Notes: generated from the letters alone by a model not told the origin. Shown: positions 1 through 4,969, numbered from the stretch's first letter. The stretch: 5,331 nt of DNA from Verrucomicrobiota bacterium (GCA_022711695.1 JAKLEJ010000270.1:1-5331), one strand, 5' to 3'. Made by a program: numbers and translations.

Positions 1-657
1 CTTGCCGGTGGTCTGGCTGGGGGTGGTCAGGAGCGCCTTCCACCAGCCGCGGTATTTCTCCTGGAAACGCGGATTGAACATCAGCGCGGCAAAAGGATGT
101 TTCTGGCCGTCGTAGCCTTCCAGCCACGGATGATCGGAGCGCGGGGTGAACCAGAGCGGGAAGTAGATCGAAAGATGCGTGTAGATTCCTTCGGCTTTCA
201 TCGCCTCGACGAGGGCGATGGTCCGAGTAACCGACTCGGGATTCAGCTCCCCATCCTTGTCGAAGACCGCGCCGTGGCGGCGGACGAGGTTGACGCCATA
301 CTTGGCCAGGCGGCGCGCGGTCTGACGAAGCGCGGAGGGGTCCCGGTCCTCGCGGGAAGGGCCGTTCACGGCCCAAAACCGCACGGGCTGATGGTTGGCG
401 CCGTGGACGAAGCGGCCGTCCTTCACCGTGATCCAGCCCAGTTCCCCCGCGTGTTTTTCGTTCAGGTGGCGCAGGTCCAGCGGGCTCTCTTCAAAGCGGT
501 CGGGCCCCGGGTTGAACGGGAACCAGCCGGGGGAAGCCGGCGCGGCTGCCGCCTCGGAACGCCGATCGCTGGCAACCCCGGGCGCAGCGGCCTGGGCGCC
601 GAGGCACAAAGCCAGCCAGCAAGACATGCCAACAAACCATTGATGAGCGGTTTTCAT
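1..657 (-). CDS. Exported glycoside-hydrolase-like protein (GH5/cellulase-type), N-terminal part
   Basis: The gene starts at the ATG at 657 and stays open for 219 codons to the window edge, so the C-terminus is missing. The start is supported by an AAGGAGG site at 661-667, three bases upstream. Residues 1-24 form a signal peptide (MKTAHQWF, hydrophobic core around 8-20, AQA cleavage motif), so the product is exported. The mature part opens with a Ser/Ala/Pro-rich linker, then FNPGPDRFEESPLDLRHLNEK, KDGRFVH and VRFWAVNGP, followed by RRLAKYGVNLVRRHG. That last motif resembles the first strands of the TIM barrel in clan GH-A enzymes such as GH5, where a Gly-Val-Asn-x-Val-Arg stretch is common. 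Proteins with this opening are frequent in Verrucomicrobiota (family knowledge, recalled and not searched). The catalytic acids would lie beyond the edge, so activity and substrate cannot be judged. It follows the GcvH-like gene by 9 bp and is probably translated from the same message. Confidence 0.8.
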   Translation of the reverse strand, partial: MKTAHQWFVGMSCWLALCLGAQAAAPGVASDRRSEAAAAPASPGWFPFNPGPDRFEESPLDLRHLNEKHAGELGWITVKDGRFVHGANHQPVRFWAVNGPSREDRDPSALRQTARRLAKYGVNLVRRHGAVFDKDGELNPESVTRTIALVEAMKAEGIYTHLSIYFPLWFTPRSDHPWLEGYDGQKHPFAALMFNPRFQEKYRGWWKALLTTPSQTTGK

Positions 658-660
658 AGT

Positions 661-667
661 CCTCCTT
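661..667 (-). promoter_or_regulatory. Ribosome binding site of the glycoside-hydrolase-like gene, overlapping the upstream stop codon
   Basis: On the minus strand this reads AAGGAGG, a full match to the anti-Shine-Dalgarno core. It shares its first base with the TGA stop (667-669) of the GcvH-like gene and sits three bases before the ATG at 657. The spacing is short, but a ribosome ending on the upstream gene would be placed directly over it, which suggests translational coupling of the two genes. Confidence 0.65.
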
Positions 668-1131
668 CAGGCGCCCTTGCGCGCGGCAGCCAGGCGATCG
701 ATGGTCTGATCCAAAAGATCGCGGTAAGCCTTCACTTCCATGCAGCGCTCTTCCGGTTGCCCGGCAACTTCGTAGAGCCAGCCTTTGCCGTGCGGATCCT
801 GGGTAACCAGATTGACCGCCTCCTTCAGCGCGGGATTGCCGCCCAGGAAGCGGCCCTCCGCCACACAGTACAGGTCCGAGATAGCCTTGAACCCCTCGAT
901 CCAGCCAATGATCTGCCCCGCCTGCACCGCGGCGCCAGGCGCGGCATTGAACCCGTGGTCCACCATCTCGCCCAGCATGCGCGTGGCGAACTTGGTCAAG
1001 CCCACACGCCAGCGTTTGCCGGGACGCGGCAGCAGCCAGGCATGGGAAGGGGTGTAAAGGCACTTCACCGGCAGCGCGGCGACGAACTGCGCGCGCTTGT
1101 AGAGCAAGGTTTTCGCCCGGGCGTTGTCCAT
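667..1131 (-). CDS. GcvH-like lipoyl carrier protein (glycine cleavage H-protein family), divergent
   Basis: This 154-residue protein matches the H-protein pattern. YTPSHAWL (26-33) corresponds to the usual YTxEHEW. VGLTKFATRMLG (43-54) corresponds to VGITxxAxxxLG. IEGFKAISD (78-86) corresponds to VESVKAxSD, which places the lipoylated lysine at K82. NPALKEAVNLVTQDPHGKGWLYEV also aligns with the family. H-proteins carry the aminomethyl group between the P, T and L subunits of the glycine cleavage complex, and related ones serve as lipoate carriers elsewhere. Oddities are an N-terminus about 15 residues longer than usual, replacement of the acidic VxFVELP strand by MVDHGFNAAPG (56-66), and a charged helical-looking tail after about residue 122 (a standard protein is about 125-130 residues long). 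No gcvT or gcvP is visible nearby. The ATG at 1131 lacks a clear Shine-Dalgarno site, so the start is less certain than the family. Since it is solitary and altered, I leave the symbol blank; it could be a bona fide GcvH or a specialised lipoyl carrier. Confidence 0.82.
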   Translation of the reverse strand: MDNARAKTLLYKRAQFVAALPVKCLYTPSHAWLLPRPGKRWRVGLTKFATRMLGEMVDHGFNAAPGAAVQAGQIIGWIEGFKAISDLYCVAEGRFLGGNPALKEAVNLVTQDPHGKGWLYEVAGQPEERCMEVKAYRDLLDQTIDRLAAARKGA

Positions 1132-1185
1132 GTTGCAGGGGCGAGCCTACCGGCGGCCCTGTCCCGCACGCAAGCGCTCCGTGCG

Positions 1186-1217
1186 CGCTCCCCGCCGCAG
1201 GCCACCTGCCCGGAGCG
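1186..1217. repeat. Nested inverted repeats in the gap between the glycosyltransferase and GcvH-like genes
   Basis: CGCTCC (1186-1191) pairs with GGAGCG (1212-1217), and inside it GCAGG (1197-1201) pairs with CCTGC (1205-1209) around a CCA loop. There is no T-run on either strand, so it is a weak candidate for a processing or attenuation structure. The 138-bp gap (1132-1269) contains nothing else that I can support; no AT-rich -10 element is evident. Confidence 0.3.
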
Positions 1218-1269
1218 GCGCGCGTCAGGGAGCTTCGACTTCTCTTTCGCAGCCAGGGCGCAAGAGGGC

Positions 1270-2001
1270 TCAGTTGAGGCGCTCGGCGACGGTGATCTTG
1301 AACATGCGCCGCTTCATCCAGCGAACGGCCAGGAGGTCGTCGAAGGAGGCGAAGAGGCGGTTCCAGACGCCGTAGTTGCTGGCGCCGGCGAAGCGGGGAT
1401 TGTTGGCGATGGGCACCTCGGTGACGGAGTAGCCCTCGATCCGCAGCAGGGTGGGCAGGAAGCGGTGCATGCCTTTGAAGAACTTGAGGTCCTCGACGCA
1501 CTCGCGCCGGAAGGCCCGGTAGTTGCACCCGGAATCGCTGATGTTCTCGCCCGAAACGCGGTTGCGCACCCAATTGGCGATGCGCGAGGACACCACCCGC
1601 AGCCAGGAGTCGCCCTGCTGCCGGGCTTCCACCCTCGAGCCGCAAACGCAGTCAAACCGGGCCAGGGGCTCGAGGAGACGCGGCAGGTCCCCGGGGTCGT
1701 TCTGCAGATCGGCGTCCAGCGTCACAATATGGCGGCCGCGGGCGGCCTTCATGCCCGCCCAAAGGGCGGCCGACTGGCCCGAGTTGCGGGCCAGCCGCTG
1801 CGCCCGCAGCCGGGGATCGGCGGCGGCCATCCGCTTGAGCACCGCCCAGGTGTCGTCCGTGCTGCAGTCGTCCGTCAGCACGAACTCGAAGGTCAACTGG
1901 AGCGCGGCCGCCGAGGCGCGCAGCTCCTCGACCAGCCGGGGCAGGTTGCCCGCCTCGTTGTAGCAGGGAATGACGAAGCTGATGGCCGGGGTGTCGGACA
2001 T
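1270..2001 (-). CDS. Family 2 glycosyltransferase, dolichol-phosphate mannosyltransferase-like, without membrane anchor
   Basis: The 243-residue product has the complete GT-A fold signature of GT2 enzymes. The nucleotide-binding start is SFVIPCYNEAGNLPRLVEEL (8-27). TDDCSTDDTW (43-52) follows, then RNSGQSAALWAGMKAARG (72-89). The metal-binding motif with the conserved aspartates is LDADLQNDP (95-103). Later come SDSGCNYRAFRRE (155-167), GMHRFLPTLL (177-186) and RFAGASNYG (203-211), which are typical of the DPM1/polyprenyl-phosphate sugar transferase group. Such enzymes move a sugar from a nucleotide sugar to a polyprenyl phosphate at the inner face of the membrane. No transmembrane helices follow the catalytic domain, so it is the short, soluble form, and the basic C-terminus (RWMKRRMFK) may touch the membrane. 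The sugar and acceptor cannot be told from sequence. The start at 2001 has only a distant G-rich stretch upstream. The gene lies 75 bp after the small membrane protein gene. Confidence 0.92.
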   Translation of the reverse strand: MSDTPAISFVIPCYNEAGNLPRLVEELRASAAALQLTFEFVLTDDCSTDDTWAVLKRMAAADPRLRAQRLARNSGQSAALWAGMKAARGRHIVTLDADLQNDPGDLPRLLEPLARFDCVCGSRVEARQQGDSWLRVVSSRIANWVRNRVSGENISDSGCNYRAFRRECVEDLKFFKGMHRFLPTLLRIEGYSVTEVPIANNPRFAGASNYGVWNRLFASFDDLLAVRWMKRRMFKITVAERLN

Positions 2002-2076
2002 GCGCGCGGCTAGGCGTTCCCCCCGTCCTTACAGCCAAGGTTCGATTGCGCGGCGAAGCTCACGAGCGGTCCGTGG

Positions 2077-2250
2077 TCAGTAGGGAATTCGGGGGCTGTT
2101 GAACCAGTAGAGCAGGAACCCCACCAGCAGGGCGAACACCAGGCCCACAAGGATGGACCACCTCAGGATTTGCCGCTGGCGAATCCGGTTCGACCGGTTC
2201 ATGCCGGGCAAGAGGTAGTAGAGTCCGCGTTTTTTCTTTGACCACAACAT
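2077..2250 (-). CDS. Small single-pass membrane protein of unknown function
   Basis: A 57-residue ORF begins at the ATG at 2250 and ends with TAG at 2077-2079. The first 30 residues are strongly basic (MLWSKKKRG, then LLPGMNRSNRIRQRQ), followed by one clear transmembrane helix at about 31-50 (WSILVGLVFALLVGFLLYWF) and a short NSPRIPY tail. The positive-inside rule puts the N-terminus in the cytoplasm. I do not recognise a named family. The charge pattern, the single helix and the position ahead of a GT2 gene on the same strand make it look real, although the frame also stays open much further upstream, opposite trpD; that extension has the Arg/Gly/Gln-rich composition of a shadow and is not counted. 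The Shine-Dalgarno site is weak; an AAGGAG lies about 28 bases upstream, too far to serve this ATG. It could be a membrane partner for the glycosyltransferase (inference). Confidence 0.68.
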   Translation of the reverse strand: MLWSKKKRGLYYLLPGMNRSNRIRQRQILRWSILVGLVFALLVGFLLYWFNSPRIPY

Positions 2251-2427
2251 CGGGCTGTCCGGGGCGCCGCTGTCTGCTCTCCTTACACGGATTGCAGAAG
2301 GCCGGCCGGCGGCTCGTGCCGCCGACACAAGCCGGCCACGGCCCGATTGTATGAAGGGTGGCGGCGGCTTTGGCAAAACAAAATCTTCCGCTTTGAACTC
2401 TCCCGTCCGCGAGTTTAGGCTGGAGGG
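2251..2427. promoter_or_regulatory. Divergent control region between the small membrane protein gene and trpD
   Basis: This 177-bp region must hold the promoters for both divergent genes. On the plus strand TTGGCA (2370-2375) is a good -35 candidate; 16-17 bases later TTTGAA/TTGAAC (2392-2398) is a poor -10. The stretch between them (CAAAACAAAAT) is the most A-rich part of the neighbourhood. I see no convincing promoter on the minus strand. A strong interrupted hairpin lies at 2300-2337 and is listed on its own. Confidence 0.35.
2300..2337. repeat. Interrupted 14-bp GC hairpin in the divergent region
   Basis: GGCCGGC (2300-2306) pairs with GCCGGCC (2331-2337), and directly inside it CGGCGGC (2307-2313) pairs with GCCGCCG (2318-2324) around a TCGT loop. 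The only break is a 6-base bulge, ACACAA (2325-2330), on the plus-strand 3' side. All 14 pairs are G-C. It has no T-run, so it is not a plain terminator. It could be an RNA structure in a leader transcript, or a binding site with dyad symmetry. Confidence 0.5.
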
Positions 2428-2434
2428 GTGCTGA
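2351..2434 (+). promoter_or_regulatory. Possible 27-codon leader ORF overlapping the trpD start
   Basis: An ATG at 2351 opens a reading frame of 27 codons (MKGGGGFGKTKSS..., ending LEGC) that terminates with TGA at 2432-2434, so its end overlaps the trpD start region by seven bases. It contains no Trp codon, so it is not a classical attenuator peptide, and there is no Shine-Dalgarno site before its ATG. It may be chance; if translated, it could deliver ribosomes to the awkwardly spaced trpD start. The putative -35/-10 pair listed for the divergent region lies inside it, so the two proposals exclude each other unless transcription starts further upstream. Confidence 0.15.
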
Positions 2435-3486
2435 AGACGTTGACCGATCGACTCCGGGAAGGCCTTGAACTGGCGGCGCCCCAGGCGCAAGCGGCGCTCC
2501 AACACCTGACGGCGGAGCAGGAGCCGGCCGAGGCGAAGGCCGATTTTCTGGCGGCCCTGGCCCAAAAAGGGGAGACGGTCGCCGAGATTGCCGCCTTTGC
2601 GCGAGGCCTGCGAGAGCTTTCGACGCCGGTTCCGCTCGAGGCGGAAATGCGGGCGCGCGGCATCCTGGACGTGGTTGGCACCGGGGGCGATCGGCTGCAG
2701 ACCTTCAATATTTCGACAGCGGCCGCCCTGGTGGCCTCGGCAGCCGGCCTGACGGTGGCCAAGCACGGCAACCGCGCGGTGACCTCGAAGTCCGGCAGCG
2801 CGGACGTGCTGGAGGCCTTGGGCATCCCGATCGACCTTTCGCCCGACGAGGCGGCGGTCTGGCTGCGGGAACATCGCTTCGCTTTCCTGTTTGCGCCGCG
2901 CTATCACCCCGCGTTCAAGCATATCGCGCCCGCTCGCAAGCTTTGCGCGGCGCGCGGCCAGCGCACGATCTTCAATCTGCTGGGGCCGCTGCTCAATCCG
3001 GCCCGGCCCGACTCGATCCTGTTGGGCACGCCCCGGCCCGAGCTGTGCGAGCCCATGGCCGGAGTGCTGCGCGAATTGGGCGTCCGGCGGGGCCTGGTGG
3101 TGTGCGGCCAGGCAGGGCCCGAGGCCTGGCTCGACGAGCTGTCGATCCTGGGTTCGAACCGCGTGAGCGAGTGTTCGCCGGAAGAAGGCTTGGTATCCTA
3201 CTTGTTGGATCCCGAGCCGTTCCGCACGCAGCCCGCCACCCTGGCGGACCTGCAAGGCGCGGACGCCGCCGCCAACGCCGAGATGGCCCGCCGCCTCTTG
3301 CGAGGCGAAGACCGCACGCCGCGCCGCGACATGGTCCTGCTCAACACCGCCGGCGCATTCCTTGCGGCGGGTCGTGTCGGGAGTCTGGCGGAGGGTCGGG
3401 AACTGGCGGCCGCGACCCTCGACGAGGGCAAAGCCTTCGACAAGCTGCAAGAACTGGTCGAAGCGGGAGGAAGGCGCGGAAAGTGA
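2428..3486 (+). CDS. trpD: Anthranilate phosphoribosyltransferase
   Basis: TrpD joins anthranilate and PRPP to give phosphoribosylanthranilate, the second step of the tryptophan branch, in the cytoplasm. The 352 residues are a normal length. An N-terminal helical domain (1-70, with KADFLAALAQKGETVAEIAAF) is followed by the PRPP loop DVVGTGGD (81-88), FNIST (93-97), KHGNRAVTSKSGSADVLEALG (112-132), the anthranilate-site region with R170, RTIFNLLGPLLNP (179-191) and the metal-binding acidic pair in LDELS (D236, E237). The usual HG before the acidic pair is CG here, and the loop that follows (QAGPEAW) is a few residues longer. A TAG in frame at 2416-2418 limits the start. I choose GTG at 2428, although GGAGG (2422-2426) leaves one base of spacing; TTG at 2440 is the alternative, with slightly long spacing. 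No trpE, trpC or trpB is present in the window, so it appears split from the rest of the pathway. Confidence 0.95.
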   Translation: MLKTLTDRLREGLELAAPQAQAALQHLTAEQEPAEAKADFLAALAQKGETVAEIAAFARGLRELSTPVPLEAEMRARGILDVVGTGGDRLQTFNISTAAALVASAAGLTVAKHGNRAVTSKSGSADVLEALGIPIDLSPDEAAVWLREHRFAFLFAPRYHPAFKHIAPARKLCAARGQRTIFNLLGPLLNPARPDSILLGTPRPELCEPMAGVLRELGVRRGLVVCGQAGPEAWLDELSILGSNRVSECSPEEGLVSYLLDPEPFRTQPATLADLQGADAAANAEMARRLLRGEDRTPRRDMVLLNTAGAFLAAGRVGSLAEGRELAAATLDEGKAFDKLQELVEAGGRRGK

Positions 3487-3489
3487 AAC

Positions 3490-3527
3490 GCCGCAGCCGT
3501 GCGGCTCCCGCCTCGCTCTCGGGCGGG
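3490..3527 (+). terminator. Tandem hairpins after trpD (weak terminator or read-through structure)
   Basis: Immediately after the trpD stop, GCCGCA (3490-3495) pairs with TGCGGC (3500-3505) around GCCG. CCCGCC (3507-3512) then pairs with GGCGGG (3522-3527) around a 9-base loop. No T-run follows either stem, so complete intrinsic termination is doubtful. The next gene begins 63 bp further on, and partial read-through into it is plausible. Confidence 0.35.
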
Positions 3528-3589
3528 ACGACCGGCTTGCGCCCGGCGGCGACTGCGTGCATGGTAGGAAGCGAGGAAGGCGCGGTGAC

Positions 3590-4240
3590 ATGAAGATGTG
3601 GCTTTACGGGCTGCTGATGGCGCTGGGGGCTGCCGAGGGGCAGGCCCGGCTGGGGGAAAGCACCAACGAAATCCACGCGCGCTACGGCGAACCCGTTGGG
3701 CAAAGCTCAGTCCTGGGGTTTCCCGCCCAGTCCTTCACGTTCCAGCAATACCGCGTGCAGGTGGTTTTCAAGAACGGCAGGAGCCTGATCGAAACCCTCC
3801 GCCCGCTGAAGGAACCGGGACGAATCGACCCCGATCAGGCCCGGGAGTTGGCCACCAGGATCGCCCAGTGCAGCCAATGGTCCCGCAGCGAAATCGTCAG
3901 CCCGCCCGGGTTCGAGCTTCGGGGCTCCAATGGCGCGGTGGCGTTCCTGAGACGCAACCAGCGGGAGGCGGACTTGCTGCTGATCTGCTCGAGCGAAGCC
4001 GCCGCGCAGATGCGCGAAGGCGCCCCCAAGACGCCGGAGGCCGACGCGGACGCCCTGAGAGTGCAGAGACAGCAGGCGATTAATGGGGCGCCCGCGGCGC
4101 AATACGCGCTGGCAAGGCGTTATCTGGCCGGCGACGGCGTGCCGAAGGACGAGCAGGCCGCCCGGTTCTGGATGGCAAAGGCAGCCGCCAAGGGGCACGC
4201 GGAGGCCAAAGCCGCGCTCCTGAAGCTCGATGGCAAGTAG
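3590..4240 (+). CDS. Exported protein with an N-terminal BamE-like module and a C-terminal Sel1-like repeat
   Basis: The 216-residue product starts at ATG 3590, which has an AGGAAGG site (3574-3580) nine bases upstream; an in-frame ATG at 3596 is the alternative. Residues 1-19 look like a short signal peptide (MKMWLYGLLMALGAAEGQA), so it is probably periplasmic. LGESTNEIHARYGEP (21-35) and the later YRVQVVFKNGRSL (54-66) resemble the small alpha/beta module in BamE/SmpA-like proteins, which have a helix ending in RYGxP followed by strands with a FxNG turn. This is a structural guess. NGAPAAQYALARRYLAGDGVPKDEQAARFWMAKAAAKGHAEAKAAL (165-210) is one full Sel1-like repeat with the start of a second; such repeats form helix pairs and bind other proteins. 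Two cysteines (94 and 133) could form a disulfide. The specific function is unknown. It lies 103 bp after trpD on the same strand. Confidence 0.85.
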   Translation: MKMWLYGLLMALGAAEGQARLGESTNEIHARYGEPVGQSSVLGFPAQSFTFQQYRVQVVFKNGRSLIETLRPLKEPGRIDPDQARELATRIAQCSQWSRSEIVSPPGFELRGSNGAVAFLRRNQREADLLLICSSEAAAQMREGAPKTPEADADALRVQRQQAINGAPAAQYALARRYLAGDGVPKDEQAARFWMAKAAAKGHAEAKAALLKLDGK

Positions 4241-4278
4241 CCCGCCCTTCCAGCCCTGCCCCGCCGCGTTCCCTCCTT

Positions 4279-4316
4279 CCGGACTGAACCCGGTTCCAAG
4301 CGCGTCCGAAGTCCGG
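4279..4316 (+). terminator. Candidate hairpin terminator for the Sel1-repeat gene
   Basis: A perfect 7-bp stem (CCGGACT with AGTCCGG) lies 38 bases after the stop codon. Its 24-base loop contains a second short stem. It is followed by TAAGACGG and not by a T-run, so termination efficiency is uncertain; the position is what supports it. Confidence 0.3.
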
Positions 4317-4354
4317 TAAGACGGGCGGGTTGGAGCGATGCGCCCGGAAGGCAG

Positions 4355-4382
4355 CGGCCCCGAAGCCGGAGCTTCAGGGCCG
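4355..4382 (-). terminator. 12-bp hairpin with a UNCG-type loop, downstream of the starch-binding-like gene
   Basis: Read on the minus strand, CGGCCC, T, GAAGC, loop TCCG, GCTTC, G, GGGCCG forms a continuous 12-bp stem with one T-G wobble, closed by a C(UCCG)G tetraloop. UNCG loops with a C-G closing pair are known to be unusually stable in RNA. On the plus strand the wobble becomes a C-A mismatch, so the structure is clearly better as minus-strand RNA. It starts 31 bases past the TAA/TGA region of the gene ending at 4414. No T-run follows (CTGCCTTCC), so it may act as a terminator or as a 3'-end stabiliser. Confidence 0.5.
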
Positions 4383-4413
4383 TTCGATAACGAGCGAGAA
4401 ACGGCGGGGACGA

Positions 4414-4881
4414 TCAGAATACCGGTTCGACCTCGATCCGCTTGCCGGCCTCAACGGTCAGGTCTTCTCCCTGCGCCCACACCTGATCATTGATCAGCAG
4501 CTTGAACACCACCTTGTCTTTGGCGGTGGCGGTTGCCCAAAGCCAGGTGGAGCCATCCACGCAATGCAGGGGCGTTCCATGCTCCCAGCTCAGGCCATCG
4601 CCCTGGCCCCGCACATAAAGAATGTTGCCCCAGCCGACATCGATCTTGGCCGCGATGGAAGTGAGCGGTTGGGCTTCCTGTGCCTGCGGTTTGCCGTTGC
4701 GGGCTTTGGCGGGCGTCGGAGCCGTCGAACTGGGAGCCGCAGAAGCGACGACGGGCGCTGTCGGCGCCACGGCTGCCTCCCCGTTTGCGGACGCGTGAAT
4801 TGGCGAGGACTTCGTTGTCGCGGTTCGCCGCTTGGGAGTCTGACTGCTTTTCGGACTGCTTTTCACTGCTTTCGCTTTCAT
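4414..4881 (-). CDS. Cytoplasmic protein with a Lys/Ala/Pro/Ser-rich tail and a C-terminal starch-binding-like domain
   Basis: The 155-residue product starts at ATG 4881, supported by GGAG eight bases upstream (in TATGGAGATTGG). Residues 1-70 are low complexity: first Lys/Ser/Thr-rich (MKAKAVKSSPKSSQTPKRRT), then Ala/Pro/Val/Ser-rich, with no hydrophobic core, so no signal peptide is evident. The C-terminal domain (about 75-155) has alternating strands and ordered aromatics: KIDVGWGNILYVRGQG (79-94), LSWEHGTPLHC (97-107), STWLWATATA (111-120), VVFKLLINDQVWAQGEDLTV (124-143) and a final strand RIEVEPVF. The GNxLYVRGxGxxLSWxxG pattern with W113, W115 and W135 resembles CBM20/CBM48-type starch- or glycogen-binding beta sandwiches. 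I have no memory of a named protein. A likely role is binding an internal glucan such as glycogen, or acting as a protein-interaction module (inference). It is convergent with the Sel1-repeat gene and appears to be monocistronic. Confidence 0.82.
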   Translation of the reverse strand: MKAKAVKSSPKSSQTPKRRTATTKSSPIHASANGEAAVAPTAPVVASAAPSSTAPTPAKARNGKPQAQEAQPLTSIAAKIDVGWGNILYVRGQGDGLSWEHGTPLHCVDGSTWLWATATAKDKVVFKLLINDQVWAQGEDLTVEAGKRIEVEPVF

Positions 4882-4943
4882 TTTCCAATCTCCATATCAG
4901 GTTCAATATGGGAAACGAGGCAGCGGAGATGTGCTCCACTTGC

Positions 4944-4968
4944 GTGTTCCCAAGAGGATATATAACAC
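4944..4968 (-). promoter_or_regulatory. Possible promoter -10 region and small dyad upstream of the starch-binding-like gene
   Basis: An isolated TATATA (4959-4964) lies about 80 bases before the ATG at 4881, in otherwise GC-rich sequence, and reads TTATATAT on the minus strand. It lies inside a short dyad, GTGTT (4944-4948) with AACAC (4964-4968). No good -35 is visible 17 bases further upstream, so it may depend on an activator or on another sigma factor. Confidence 0.3.
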
Positions 4969-4969
4969 A

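Larger units (their letters stand above)
4241..4413. other. Convergent intergenic region with several hairpins
   Basis: This 173-bp gap separates the 3' ends of two genes facing each other. It holds CCGGACT (4279-4285) with AGTCCGG (4310-4316), which encloses a small GAAC/GTTC hairpin (4286-4296), and CGGGCG (4322-4327) with CGCCCG (4341-4346). A third structure at 4355-4382 is stronger and is listed on its own. No open frame here looks coding. Confidence 0.5.

Noticed and set aside
491..1645. A 384-codon minus-strand frame across the glycosyltransferase, the gap and the GcvH-like gene
   Set aside because: It lies out of frame with both real genes and its translation is rich in Arg, Ala and Gly with no motif.
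97..2013. A 638-codon plus-strand open frame covering the minus-strand genes
   Set aside because: It spans three genes with clear family motifs on the other strand, crosses their intergenic gaps, and its Arg/Gly/His/Gln-rich translation has no domain. It is a GC-driven shadow.
2251..2427. Classical tryptophan attenuator before trpD
   Set aside because: The small frame here has no Trp codons, and no antiterminator/terminator pair with a T-run is present.
3362..3589. Extension of the Sel1-repeat protein upstream into trpD
   Set aside because: ATG 3590 has a good Shine-Dalgarno site and begins a signal peptide; the extension overlaps trpD and would bury that peptide.
2251..3591. Upstream extension of the small membrane protein frame to 504 residues, opposite trpD
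   Set aside because: The extension is antisense to trpD and has a shadow-like Arg/Gln/Gly composition. Only the last 57 residues look like a protein.
2943..3593. A 216-codon plus frame overlapping the trpD 3' half
   Set aside because: It is the shifted frame of trpD, with the Arg/Gly/Ala-rich content expected of a shadow.
4330..4965. A 211-codon plus frame opposite the starch-binding-like gene
   Set aside because: The minus-strand gene has a ribosome binding site and a structured domain; the plus translation is Arg/Gly/Ser-rich without features.
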